Shown: in pieces, positions 1 through 9,770 of the stretch
How positions within the stretch are numbered: the stretch's first letter is position 1
Layout of the letters: each line of letters opens with the position of its first letter
Source: Oscheius onirici
Taxonomy: Eukaryota; Nematoda; Chromadorea; Rhabditida; Rhabditidae
DNA length: 64,000 nt
Direction: 5' to 3'
NCBI GenBank assembly: GCA_932521025.1
Contig: OW051472.1
Span: forward strand, 6,510,001-6,574,000
Notes under the pieces: generated by a model
Told to the model about the DNA's origin: nothing
What the model saw: the letters and a program-made list of their open reading frames with translations, nothing else
Databases searched by the model: none
Made by a program: the position numbers and the translations under genes

Positions 1-28
1 GACACCAAAGAAAGAATTCTATACCAAC

Positions 29-542
29 CTGCAGCAGTAAGATCAAACTGTTCATCGAGAGTGCAGCTGCAACTGCCAACAGAATTCGGCTAACTAGGAA
101 GAGCCACGGCCAGTACAACAAAATCGAGACAAAGGACAGAAGAGCCGACAAGAAATTGGACGTGTTGCCCACAAGAAGACACCCTGAACTTTGTTTTTTT
201 TTGTTGCTACTAGCCAAAAAACTAACACTTTCGTCCGATTCGATCTGCCAGCGGAACGGCTACCCAACTGCCTGCTGCGAAGCCAATAAAGTAGACATTG
301 AGAATGCTGGACCAGATCCAATTGAACTGATTTTCGGTGATGCCGCCCATTGAGTCATTTAGAAAGACGTGGAAGGAATCTATGGCTGTGTTGGGATAGG
401 CAGTAGCGAAGCCCATCTAAAATATATTTTAGAAATTGTTTGAAAAGTTTCTGACCTGAAAAATGGACAGTATCGAAAGAGCAACGCCCTTTAGAAGAAG
501 TAGTCGACGATCCGAAAGTTCCATCTGCAACTTCTCAGACAT
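29..542 (-). CDS. SLC2-like MFS sugar transporter, N-terminal part (runs off left edge)
   Basis: Three exons are visible on the minus strand: 542-456, 416-227 and 183-29. They join in frame to give the first ~144 residues. The third exon ends at a donor (CAG|GTTGG), so the gene continues beyond the window. The protein starts MSEKLQMEL, then shows a first membrane segment, a long extracellular stretch, and a second segment leading into the loop ADRIGRKW. That loop is the MFS signature after TM2, and in SLC2 it sits where GRR or GRK is expected. A hydrophobic stretch and a SRILLA motif follow. The likely role is facilitated uptake of hexose or a related solute at the plasma membrane; the substrate cannot be read. 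The exon 2 donor (T|GTTAGT) was chosen because it alone keeps the membrane-segment frame open. Confidence 0.75.
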
Positions 543-907
543 TTTGAGATGACGCAAAACAGAAAAATGAGAAGGGTTTATAAAGTCTCGGTCAGGAGGG
601 GTTGTTTGATCTTTACACTAAAAATAAGACGCAGAGACATGATGACACACTGTGCGAATTGTGTCGGAGAAAATATATGAGAAACGTCGGTTTTCTAGGT
701 GTAAATGCAAACAGAGACTCGGCGGTTAATCAATGAACGCTAGGCTTGAAAGCCATGCGAGGGAAGGCAGGATCAAAGAGTCAAGAGATCAATTGGAAAT
801 TTTTGCTGCACATTTTGGCAGAGTATTCAACATTTTCACGCTATGGTCTGAAATATTAAAGGTCTGATCGCCAGCTGAACAAACTCCATTTTGTAGCAAA
901 ACATTCA
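543..907. other. Intergenic: upstream of the transporter, downstream of ribokinase
   Basis: This stretch lies between the transporter start and the ribokinase stop, both on the minus strand. It must hold the transporter promoter and the ribokinase 3' end. I see no reading frame with coding character and no repeat. Confidence 0.5.
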
Positions 908-2028
908 TTACAACAGAATATCTGAATAGTTCTTTAGAATCTCCGCCTTTGTCCAGTAGGAGTTCTGTGTTCCCTTTCTCTGAACAGAGAGGCTGGCCAC
1001 AGCCACAGCTGACTTGGCTGCATCTATTTCGCTCTTTCCCGCCATCAGGAGAGCACAAAATGTGCCACAGAAACAGTCACCAGCTCCGGTAGTATCGATA
1101 ACTTGTATTTTCGGAGAGACGACATGTGTACACTGACCTCTCGCCGCTACAACAGCTCCTAATTATTTTTTTTCCTGTAGCTAAATTCTGGACAAACCTT
1201 GTCCTCCCAGTGTGACAATTGCACAACTTGGACCCATTTGGAGCATCCGCTCAGCTGCTTTCTTGGCCTTATCTACGGTTGAAGCGGTAATAGATGTTAT
1301 GAACTCAGCCTGAAAGGTCTTCTGTGATAATTGTTGTATAGTCTGCTCAGGAAAGAAGAGGGTAATAAGTAACTATTCTTTTTCTCACCTCATTCTCATT
1401 AGTACAGACAATATCAACCAGAGACAGAATACTCGTGTCTAGAGCATGATCTCCAGGCGCCGGATTGAAAAATGTACGGACTCCATGTTTCCTTGCCAAC
1501 TCGAGAGCTTTTCTGTTCCCTTCCAGCGGAATTTCGGCTTGAATCATCACTATCCCTGCCTGTGAAAAGATCTCTTCCATTCTTTCGGCTACATCAGCCG
1601 TGAGCTCAAGATTGGCTCCCAGTGTTACGACGATCGTATTCTCACCGTCCTTGTTCACCGTGATTGTGGCGGTGGCTGTCGGGGAAGAGGTTGACTTCTC
1701 CATGTGCTGAATATTGACGCCAGCTTTTCCGAGACAGGAAATGTTCGAATCTCCAAAGATGTCATCACCGACCTGAATCCCTGCATGCTGGTTTCTCAAA
1801 AATCTTACCTTTCCCAATAAGGTGACATCAGCTCCGAGACGAGCCGCTGCTACAGCTTGATTCGCGCCCTTTCCACCGCCACCGGTCAGAAAAGCATTGC
1901 CTCTGACACTTTCTCCTGGTCTTGGAAACGTGCCCGTGTAGCTAAAATCCTAATTTCAAAGCAGAAAACAAGGTTAACCTGACAAGATCTTGTACAATGC
2001 TGCCGAAGACGACAATCTTATTCGACAT
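908..2028 (-). CDS. rbks: Ribokinase (PfkB family)
   Basis: Five exons (2028-1979, 1941-1809, 1772-1389, 1342-1198, 1158-908) join in frame to 320 residues, normal for ribokinase. It phosphorylates D-ribose to ribose 5-phosphate using ATP, feeding nucleotide synthesis and the pentose phosphate pathway in the cytosol. The N-terminus MSNKIVVFGSIVQDLVSYT matches the family's opening strand. The PfkB signature 1 region GGGGKGANQAVAAARLGA is complete, and near the C-terminus DTTGAGDCF carries the catalytic base Asp and the anion hole. The exon 2 acceptor TTTTAG|C was preferred over an upstream AG because it restores the family residues SYTGTFPRPGE. Introns are 37-46 bases. Confidence 0.93.
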
Positions 2029-2132
2029 GGTGTGAGGGGTCAAGTGATGGCAATCGATAAGAAACAAAGCTTAGCTCGATAACAGAGAGTGTTTCTTGCC
2101 ACGAGTTTATTGCACAATAATGTAGATTCTTC

Positions 2133-2716
2133 CTAGGTGAAGATCTTCTTGAGCTCGTCCAGAACCTTCTTCTGTTCTTCGCTGCAGGGCGACTTGTCCT
2201 CACGACCGAGAGCCTTCCTCTGAGCTTCGAAATCCATCGGCTCGAGCAGACGAGCCACCAGTTCGGCCAGACTGTCAGCCAGACGACCGATATCCAGATA
2301 CTGGGCCAGCTCGATGTACTTGAGCAGTTCCTGGACGTTGTTTTCCTTGAAGATGATGCTCGCCTCTTTCTCTTTATGACTAAGACGACACCAAACGACA
2401 ATCTTCTCCAGTTGTTCGGTCGACATGGCCATGGGAATGGAGACGATGGGCTCGGGATTGCTGTCCATTCCGAGGTCTGAAACAGTAGAAAGTCAGAAAA
2501 TGAGTAGAGCCTACCATCGACCATTCGACGAAGACTCTTGATCAAGAAGAGATCCTCTCGGGTCAGATAGAGTTCCTTGTTCTCCGTCGTCATGATGATA
2601 ATTCGGGAGCCGGGAGACGGTAGAACCGAGGTGGCCGTCAGACTCGTCTTGGCTTCGAACTCGGTCAGTTCGTCCGGCTTCGAGAAGACTCCACGCAGCC
2701 AGTTCATTGTTTTCAT
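2133..2716 (-). CDS. SKP1-related protein (SCF ubiquitin ligase adaptor)
   Basis: Two exons (2716-2515 and 2476-2133) encode 181 residues. The fold is that of SKP1: an N-terminal BTB/POZ part (LYLTREDLFLIKSLRRMVDD, then LGM), a segment with VVWCRLSHKEK that parallels IQWCTHHKDD, and ELAQYLDIGRLADSLAELVA, which parallels the LAANYLDIKGLLD helix. The C-terminal F-box-binding helices are more divergent but keep charged residues up to EEQKKVLDELKKIFT. SKP1 proteins bridge CUL1 to F-box receptors. Nematodes carry many SKR paralogues, and this looks like a divergent member rather than the conserved core SKP1. An in-frame ATG nine bases inside the chosen start is an alternative. Confidence 0.8.
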
Positions 2717-2953
2717 TGCTTTTCCAAGGTTTAATTGACGAAGAATACTAAATTTATATTTTTCTATGAAGTTTTCGTCAAAAAGTTGTAAAAACTCTAT
2801 CAATTAGGATGTGTGTTCCAATATTTAAAGAGTCTTCTGGAGGCAAAAAGACGTGTATTGAGTTCCGGAACATTTATTCGTAGACCAAGAAGAAAGCTAC
2901 AGTACCTGTAGCCTCCACTCTCCTCCAATACAACAGGAACCACAAGAACCGAA
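2717..2953. promoter_or_regulatory. Divergent intergenic promoter region
   Basis: 237 bases separate the SKP1-like start (minus) from the next start (plus), so both upstream regions must lie here. No core motif can be named with confidence. Confidence 0.4.
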
Positions 2954-3387
2954 ATGGAAGGCGTCCCCGTAGATCCCTTTCCAGATTTCGAATTCCAATT
3001 CGAAACACTTTGCCATCAAGGTTAAGACGTCCAACAATGCTCTCTACACATGAGTTTCTCTTGGATTCAGAAGAAAATAGAGTTCAGTATCTCGCCGGCC
3101 GCCTCTTTCCTCAAGACCCAGAAGTCGACGCCTCTGGAGCCACGGACATCAAAGCCTTCTGGGCCAGCAATCAGGCCGCTGTGCAGACGATCGAGGTCAA
3201 GATGCACAGGAGATAAGTCTTGGGGGTCCGAATAAAGTCCTCCGGAATGTCCTCAGTTTGCACTTTTGGCGCGGGTACAAGGCCGTGGCTGGTGGAGCCC
3301 CGTTCGCCCCCTTTAGAACGCCGTTCACGGAACACTTGCACTTTGAGCGCGTGTGCTATCTCTTTCCACGGCCCAGTTTTCTCCCTT
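2954..3387 (+). CDS. Unrecognised conserved-looking protein, frame broken once
   Basis: Exon 1 (2954-3020, MEGVPVDPFPDFEFQFETLC) is joined across a 50-base intron to an exon starting at 3071. As written the frame stops at 3214-3216 after VKMHRR (70 residues). One frame over, the DNA stays open from about 3200 to 3387 with clearly protein-like sequence (EISLGGPNKVLRNVLSLHFW, then GAPFAPFRTPF and HLHFERVCYLFP). Reading GTCAAGATGC with one extra A would join the two parts. The AATAAA at 3231 would then be inside the gene. I do not recognise the family. It may be a young pseudogene or contain an assembly error. Confidence 0.5.
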
Positions 3388-3747
3388 TCCCTCCATTTTC
3401 TTCCTATTCTGATCAGACTGTCGTTTCCACTTCAATCTCTAGATTCGGCTTCTACTCCAGTTGCCTCTTCTTTCTGTTTCCCCTCCAATCTTCTACCTCT
3501 ATCCATATTCTCACCAGAGTTTTGCGGAACGAAAAAAGCCCATTTTGACCTTTCCTGGGGACTAACTCGTAAAGTATGGAGTTTATCATTCGACAGAGGC
3601 TATGCGAGTTGGTGCGCACCCAAATTCGAGTTGTTTTTCCCGGTCTGTAGTAAACTCTTTCCTAACTCGCCATTTGTCAGAGTCGTTCCCATTGTACCTA
3701 CCCCCAAACAAAAAGTTCACATGATGCAGGTTTTATGTTCAAACCGT
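3388..3747. other. Pyrimidine-rich stretch between genes
   Basis: The plus strand is rich in T and C. A long open frame crosses it, but its sequence is low-complexity. It may hold the 3' part of the upstream broken gene and the 3' UTR of the minus-strand gene to its right. Confidence 0.35.
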
Positions 3748-4982
3748 TTAAACGTCTTTGGATTTCATCAAGTCCGGACTTTTCCTCTCGTCCTTGTCGG
3801 AGGCCGTGTTCATCTCCTCGACTCTCGGCAGTCGCTGTTCCGACTTCTTGACCTTTTCCAATGGCTCGCGAACTCCGGCCTCGATGGCAGCAGCCTCCTC
3901 TCCCAACATGAAGTTGTCCATGTCGTCCAGCAGCTTCGTCTGATGGCCCTTTTCGGCACGGGGAAGACGCTGCGACTTTTCCTTCTCCGGCTTCGGTTTC
4001 GGCTTTTCCGACCTGACCGTCTTGGTCACCTTCTTCTTCTTCGCCGACTTGTCGATGGCCGTCACGAGATCGTCCGCAATCTTGGGCGTCTTGGCCTGTT
4101 CGACGAGTTTCTGGAGTGTCGTCTGGGGACGGTTCTTGCTCGACTGTCCATTCTTCTTTGGAGTCTTCTTGCTCTTCTTCGATTTGTTCAGCTTGCCCTT
4201 TCTCATCAGTCCCGGCAGGTCGACCAGCTGCATCACGTTCTCGTCGGAGCTGCTGTCCTCCTGTATGTAGTTCGGGATGAAGACGCGGAGCTAAAGAACC
4301 CAATATTAGTTTCTCAGAAGACCCGAGTCATTGCTCGAAGACTGATTTATCGCTAACAGTCTGCCAAGTCGTAGCCCTTCCCCAACAACTTTGCAGATCA
4401 TCGAAAAGTTCGGAAAGGTCATCATACCGATGCATTCGCAAGTGCACATCTTTTGGAGCCGGGTGAGCTTCAGTTAGGTAGATTAACTGATCAGAGGAGC
4501 TCGAACATTGTTTTTGAGCATTGTCCACCAAATTCTTGGATTCTACCTCTTCTAAGGCTTGCTTGGAAATTCTTTGCGGATAAGACACAGAGGAAGTAGA
4601 TTGATTGGTCCCTCTAGACTCACTGATCAATCAGTACAAGTTCACTTCTACCTACTAAAAACCTCAAACAGAGAAAAACTCACGCCAAGATGGAGGATGT
4701 AGGTGAACTGGGCCATGATGAGGCAGCAGCCGAAGAGACGGAGGTAGTGGACCATCGAAATTTCCGGCGCTTCCTCCTTCTTGTCCTGCCTGCGGATCGG
4801 ATACTGTCTCCAGTTGGCGCCTCCATCACGATACTCACGACCACTTTCGCGCAAAACGGTCTGAAAGATTGGTCGAAAGTTGTTCTGGGGAAGGAACTGA
4901 CCTCGTTGGCCGACTCACGGATGTGAGACCAGTAGATGGAGGTTGCTGGACTGACGACGAGCACAAGCAGCCACAGCAGCAT
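3748..4982 (-). CDS. Small single-pass membrane protein with lysine-rich tail
   Basis: Three exons (4982-4902, 4860-4684, 4290-3748) give 266 residues. The N-terminus MLLWLLVLVVSPATS is a good signal peptide. A second hydrophobic stretch (YLRLFGCCLIMAQFTYILHL) ends exon 2. The remaining ~180 residues are highly charged and lysine-rich (KLNKSKKSKKTPKKN, EKPKPKPEKEK), so probably cytosolic and disordered. I do not recognise a family. Intron 2 is 393 bases, long for this locus, and contains a 100-codon open frame in the same orientation (4630-4328) that lacks an ATG; it could be a skipped alternative exon or chance. Confidence 0.65.
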
Positions 4983-6060
4983 CTTCGAAGCAATTAATTT
5001 TTTGAAAGTTTTGGAAGAAACTTTAAAAACTGCAGTAATTGCTTGTTGTGTAGCAAATAACAACTTTTTCCGAAACTAAGGTTCCTGATAAGGCCTTTAT
5101 GGTCTTGTACTTTTCCGTTTTGGAGAGGTGACTGGACTCTTTTGGACTGTTAGGGACAGAGCCAGACTCTTCTCTGTACTCTTTTTTCCTGTCTCTTGCT
5201 CAACTTTTGGAATAGATTTACATTGGTTCCCGACAAGACGCGTACAGGCTCTTTTGATATCGTCATCCCATTCTACTGGTCGTCTACCGGGTGCTCTTTG
5301 CCTATCTAATGGAATCCACTCCGTGGTGGTCTTCGACCGTCTTTGGTCGTTCATCTTGGCTATCTCGGTATAGATTACCTGACTCTTGACAACTTACTTC
5401 CTCTTGTTCTTCATCCTATTTCAAGTCTTCGATCTCAGTCTCCATCCACTGTCCCTGTCTCTCTACAGTCTCTTCTCAGTTTAACTGACTCTTGACCACT
5501 AGTTTCTGAACTCTTGACTCTTCATTCCAGACTCTTTCTAGACATCCTTCTCTCTGTCTCCCGTGGTCTACATCCTATTTCAGTGCTTGGGTCAGTAAAT
5601 TTGATACAATCGCCACTGTCTTTGGTTCCGATTAGTTGGCTCTTGGCAGCTCGGTTCTGAACTCTTGGTATATTCTCTAGACTAGACTCTGGACACTAGG
5701 AAACAATTCTTCAGTTTTTCTGCTCTTTTCCAATGTTCTTGTCGACCTCACCTTTTTGTTCCAGACTCCAGACCCTGTTCTGGTTATTCTTTTCTGGTCC
5801 CAAAGCTCCCTTCTCCTTCTTCCATCCCACCCCTTTTACTGGTTTGTTGACTATAGTCGTCTGTTTTGCTGTCCACTCTTCCTCTCTCCCCTACGAAATC
5901 GACTGCCTTGTTTTCTCTTTTTCCCGCCAGCGGAACGGCGTTCACTTCCCCCTCCACGACCCAAATAAACAGCTGACCGGGTCAAGCTCATCTTTCCCTG
6001 GTTTTTCTCCCTTTTTGACCACACTTTTTTAAGGGTAAAGCCCTCTTTCTGGGGTAATAG
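4983..6060. other. Pyrimidine-rich intergenic DNA with a retrotransposon scrap
   Basis: Apart from the non-LTR fragment listed separately, this region is T/C-rich on the plus strand. Imperfect repetition of words such as GACTCTTG, CTCTTG and TCTAGACT runs through about 5140-5700. I see no supported exon. Confidence 0.4.
5215..5395 (-). mobile_element. Non-LTR retrotransposon reverse-transcriptase tail, fragment
   Basis: Reading leftward from about 5395, the minus strand encodes EIAKMNDQRRSKTTTEWIPL, then DRQRAPGRRPVEWDDDIKR. This is the pattern found at the C-terminal end of many RTE/CR1-type endonuclease-reverse-transcriptases (HIxRMxxxRWTxxxTEWxPxxxxRxxGRPxxRWxDDI). Only this scrap remains; no catalytic YxDD block or endonuclease is nearby. 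The family assignment rests on pattern memory only. Confidence 0.5.
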
Positions 6061-6429
6061 GAGCCGGCGCCGCCATCGGTTCAGCCAAATCCGAGAGGAT
6101 GGTCAGTTTTTTGTATTTTTAAAAGTGAAGAAATTTAGAGGCAGCGATGGTCGAAGAAGGCTATTGAAGAAGGTGCCGACAAGTCAGCCACGGGTCAAAG
6201 TCTTTCCCTCCTGTCTTTCTGGCGGGGCGACGAGTCCTTCAGCCGTGGATCCAAAACAAAATGTTCGTTTCTTGTCCCGACTTTCTTTGAATCTAATCTT
6301 CAGAAGAGCAACAGCTCCCGGCGTGGGTCTCACCGCCATCGGGGCCACCTCGATCCAACGGACGAATGTTCCATCGTGGATCGACGGCGGCGCGCCGCAG
6401 CTGTATCGTATCGTGGCTGTACAAAACAA
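6061..6429 (+). other. Possible remnant exons of an unrecognised gene
   Basis: A stretch reading SGVIGAGAAIGSAKSERM ends at a plausible donor (ATG|GTCAG). It is followed after a TTTAG acceptor (AGGCAG) by an open frame to a stop at 6427-6429 (RQRWSKKAIEEGADKSATGQ onward), and AATAAA overlaps that stop. Three frames compete in the last 130 bases, and no start codon with a supported first exon is visible. It may be a decayed gene. Confidence 0.22.
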
Positions 6430-6772
6430 TAAATGTCGAAAAACCCAAGTATTTTTTTCTTGATACAGACAGTTTGGGGGTGAAGAAAGATACGGGCAAC
6501 TGCCATAACTTTGGGTTACAGCTTGTGTTGCTCACTTTTAGTTGGAAAATGTAACAAAAAAGAATGGAGAAAGGAGTATGAGGGCAACAGCTGGAAAAAA
6601 AACTCTAACGAGAAGTTTTTCTTACTGTAAGAGAATCAGCGTATACATTTTTGTGTTCACGTACCTCATTGTCGATAGAAGAACATTGCTGGTCATTCCC
6701 ACCAATGTCTTAGTTTTTTTTGTCGGTTGTTTTCGTCAAATTTATCGTAAACCATTTACAATTTATTTTAGG

Positions 6773-7251
6773 ATGATCATTTACTTGCCGAGAACTTCCC
6801 AAAGTCAGCACAGTGATCAGAAGGCAGAAGTAACCCAAAGTTGTCGCAGTGATCCCCTGCGGCAAGCTGACGAGGAAGAAGAAGATACACGTTCGTCAGA
6901 ATATTGTCCAATAGAAGTGCTACAAATGCAAGCCATCGCGCCGCGAATTGAGGAAGAACAGCCACTTTCAGCAGAAGTAATAACAATGGAAATAGAGGAG
7001 CCGGAAGAAGACGAGATGGATACAGACGAAGCGTTCCCGAAGGAAAGGATGAAAGCATTGGTAAAAAGTTTTTGTCTGCAAAAAACACCTAGTTTTAGGC
7101 AATGACGGCATTACAATGTGTGGCAGCAGTGCTAAACCAGATTGTGCTCTCATTTGTACACGAAAGAAGACCACTAACGGAGCCACTGCCAGATCTGATC
7201 TTCGATTACTCAATTTCACGAAGACGACCGTGGTCTTGTGAATTTAATTGA
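6773..7251 (+). CDS. Truncated sphingomyelin-synthase-like protein
   Basis: Two exons (6773-7060 and 7099-7251) join in frame to 146 residues. The N-terminal ~95 residues are acidic and disordered (QADEEEEDTR, EIEEPEEDEMDTDE). Exon 2 has one membrane-like helix (MTALQCVAAVLNQIVLSFVH) followed by ERRPLTEPLPDLIFD and a Trp-x-x-Glu. The block HERxPxTxPLPDxxFD followed by W and CE is the region just after TM1 in sphingomyelin synthases (SMS/SAMD8). The remaining helices with the catalytic His-His-Asp are absent: exon 2 runs into a stop at 7249 and no later exon was found. The start follows a TTTTAG acceptor by one base, which fits trans-splicing. Likely a truncated copy, enzymatically dead. Confidence 0.5.
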
Positions 7252-7564
7252 GCTAGAATGCTCACAAGAAGAATTCAATCAAAAGTTGAATTATTTCTTC
7301 AAAATAACACTAGAATGTGTACCAATTTTTATTTCACTTTAACAGAAAGAATTCTTGAAATGATTCAAGAGAAACAAAGGACCAAACGTGGTCAACAAGA
7401 GCACAAGCTCAGAAACTAAAAAACTGGGTGAGGGGTTCGTTCAAATTGGGCGGGTCTTTTGCGTGCCGTGGCCGCGCGGGAAATTTGAATACGAGTTAAG
7501 TGGAGAGGATTGGAGAAATTACAATTTCCAAGATAAAATTGAAAGAAGACCAGTTGGGAAGAGA
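7252..7564. other. Intergenic, repeat-like
   Basis: No supported exon. The words around 7495-7560 (GAGTTAAGTGGAGAGGATTG onward) resemble those at 12226-12270 inside a later intron, so a diverged dispersed repeat may be present. Confidence 0.3.
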
Positions 7565-8112
7565 TCACACAACAAATAGACAGGAGAGGTATCGACGGGC
7601 TTGACATGCCCTCCCTCGAGAAGACGGCGTCCCGACGTCAATGAGCTTGGCGGAAGTTGTGCTTTCGGCCACGGAATTGAGACCTGAATCGTGTGCGGGA
7701 GTCTTGGCGTCGAACAGGAGTGGTGGTTGCATCAGTGTCACGTCTTCCTTGATCACGAGGAGTCTGACTGTAGTTGTCATGAGGGGCTGAAGAATGTCCA
7801 CGATGACGGTGACCTTGGAAAGAGTGTGGCGGAGACAGCGATCTCTTGTTGAACGGGCTTATACGAGCGTCTTCAGAGGGGTATCATGCAGAAACGGTCG
7901 TTTCTTGGGATCCTTCGCCGCTCTCAGGTCTCGACCACTGCCCAGTTTCTTCTCACCCAGGAGGTGACATCCTGACCGAGTCGTGAAGACATCTTCTTGA
8001 TTGGAGTTGTCTTCTTGTTCGGGTAGACGGCTGCTTGACTTGGTGGAGTCACTGTAATTTTTCCTTCTTTTAAAAACTTGCCCTTCTTCAGAAGTCCGCC
8101 CACAATCACCAT
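7565..8112 (-). CDS. Unrecognised protein, frame broken once
   Basis: The minus strand has three blocks with strong coding character (AAG, GAC, GTC, CTC codons). The first starts at the ATG at 8112 (MVIVGGLLKKGKFLKEGKIT) and runs to about 7958. The second, one frame over, runs to 7865 (GEKKLGSGRDLRAAKDPKK). After a 51-base intron, the third (7813-7565) reads VTVIVDILQPLMTTTVRLL and ends at a stop. One extra G in the GGG run at 7956-7958 would join the first two blocks. No family recognised. The 5' end overlaps plus-strand ODR-4-like sequence, an odd arrangement. Confidence 0.42.
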
Positions 8113-8266
8113 CAAAAAGAGTTCTGGTTCCCGCTCTTTTACGTTCTAGAGTGCAAGATCCACACAAGCATCCCGTATCAGTTCGACGTCCCTCTTCCGA
8201 GCTCCGTCAAAACCGTCCTCAGACGCAAGATTCTTCCCTATGTCGAGTACTTTTTCGCCGGCAGGT
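8089..8266 (+). pseudogene. ODR-4-like exon fragment
   Basis: After a CTTCAG acceptor, the plus strand reads KSAHNHHQKEFWFPLFYVLE, then CKIHTSIPYQFDVPLPSS, up to a good donor (GGCAG|GTAAAC). The block LEC-x-(V/I)-H-x-x-I-x-x-x-x-x-(V)-PL resembles the conserved middle of ODR-4, an ER membrane protein that helps traffic chemoreceptors. No other ODR-4 exons could be assembled: upstream sequence is taken by a minus-strand frame, and downstream a degenerate second copy follows. Most likely a detached or decaying fragment. Confidence 0.35.
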
Positions 8267-8550
8267 AAACTCGGCTCCAAACTCGTGCATATCAGTAGAT
8301 GGTCCTATTTGTCACACTGCTTAACTCAGTTAGAATCCTCTCCTTCTGTTCGTAGTAAATACGAAATAAAACTATTGCGAAACAAGTGCTGCCCTATCAG
8401 TACGACGTCCCTCTTCCCAGTTCCATCGACGTCCCTCTTCCCAGTTCCATCAAAACCATGTTCAGACGCCTATTTGTCAGACAGATCGTCCTATTTGTCA
8501 CAAATTGTTAAACTGTTAGAATCCTCTCGTTGTCTTCAAAGTAAAAAAAA
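8172..8550 (+). repeat. Tandem duplication of the ODR-4-like exon and its intron
   Basis: Two units are arranged head to tail: about 8172-8365 and 8390-8550. Shared words include GACGTCCCTCTTCC, CAAAACC(G/A)T and TCAGACGC in the first halves, then TCCTATTTGTCAC and GTTAGAATCCTCTC in the second. Within the second unit the block GACGTCCCTCTTCCCAGTTC is itself repeated. Confidence 0.7.
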
Positions 8551-8635
8551 ACCTTCATTATCATGTGTACACAAAAAATAGTCGCGAGTATCAATTGTGA
8601 GTCTGTCTCATGAGGTAGGACTCTTTTTTGCCATC

Positions 8636-9580
8636 CTACCATCGCTGCAGCCGTCGAACCAGCTGCATATCTCTGGGCATGATGGTGACGCGTTTCGCGT
8701 GAGCTGCGCAAAGATTTGTGTCTTCGAAAAATGTTACTAACATGGCCTCGGCTGCCTGTAAACCTAGTCATTATTTAAAACAGTATTCTGTACCTCCTGA
8801 AGACACATCATGGCCTCCAAGGAAAATCGGAACTCTCCGTGTAGACGACTATTATGGCATTGAGTTGCTCGGGCAACTTCTCGTACAATTCGTTGGAAAG
8901 GCAACTAAAAGAGTGAGAACTAAACAGAACGAAAAATACCTTCTGGAGAAGGAGCGTCGTGGACTTTTGATAAAATCTAATCTCTTTCAGTGCCTTGATT
9001 CCCGGTCTATACTTTGGCTTCTTGTACTTTCTCTTGTAGCTGTACGGTTCCTGATATTTCGCTGATTTTTTGACTGGTCGTTGAATTATACGACTGCAAT
9101 CTTTTGCGTCATTCTCAAAGATTCTGGAACTCACGGACTGGACGACCTTCTCACACTCTTCGCCATGGATTCTCGCTGCAGCTGCAACGTGCTCCCATTG
9201 ACACTCGTGTACCGGTCCTGAGAGACGTAATCCCGAGGCAACTGTGGTCCAGACTCGTAGCCGTCGCTCTCATTCCCGTCGTTTTCACTCTCTACTTCCT
9301 GAAAGAGGTTATGGAAAGAATCAGTGAGTACCTGAATGATTGGCCCGCTGTGGTCGTTCTGGTCTTGGAAAGTATCGTCTCGACTTCTGGGAGGCTCCAT
9401 GCGGGGACCACTTTGAGGAGAACTGTCAAAGCTGAAAGAGGATATCGGTTTTACGTCATTTGGATCCGTTTTCTGTCCCACCTTTCCATCTACTTCCAGT
9501 CATCTAGTCTATCTTGAACTGTTTTGACTTGACATATCATCTAGTCTGGCAGAGATACTCATTTTTATAAGCTGTTCCAT
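8636..9580 (-). CDS. Divergent histone H3 variant, CENP-A/CenH3 candidate
   Basis: Six exons (9580-9529, 9489-9332, 9298-9135, 9093-8940, 8904-8794, 8755-8636) join in frame to 252 residues. The last ~100 residues are an H3 histone fold: [18 protein letters not shown] (H3: YRPGTVALREIRRYQKST), [10 protein letters not shown], then [20 protein letters not shown] and [19 protein letters not shown]. Between REV and the FRFS that aligns with LRFQ there are 14 residues, where canonical H3 has 7. An enlarged loop 1 is a hallmark of centromeric H3. The ~125-residue N-terminal tail is acidic and Ser-rich, and unlike the ARTKQTARK tail. Canonical H3 genes normally lack introns; this one has five. It would replace H3 in centromeric nucleosomes. 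The first exon is the least certain part. Confidence 0.82.
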
Positions 9581-9611
9581 TAAACATCCTTTATTTTCGC
9601 AGCATTGCCTA

Positions 9612-9735
9612 GTATAGTCTGTTCAGTAGCTGACTTCACCAAAATTACTGTAGGAAAGAATTTGTGACGAGACCTATCCTATAGAAATTCGCTGTGGATC
9701 TCGTCACGAATTCTTCTTTACAAAACAGACAGAAC
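9612..9735. repeat. Imperfect inverted repeat next to the CENP-A-like promoter
   Basis: Arms around GAATTTGTGACGAGACC (from 9658) and GGATCTCGTCACGAATTC (to 9712) pair almost perfectly across a ~20-base loop. Pairing extends weakly outward. The outer end (TATAGTCTGTTCA) resembles the end of the element at 30519-30711. Possibly a small MITE. Confidence 0.5.
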
Positions 9736-9770
9736 AAACAATAATTCAGCCCCCTTTGAGGTAAGAATCG

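Noticed and set aside
3220..4356. 378-codon open frame on the plus strand
   Set aside because: Its right half is antisense to a well-supported minus-strand exon, and its left part is low-complexity Phe/Ser/Leu sequence; only 3220-3387 in another frame looks real.
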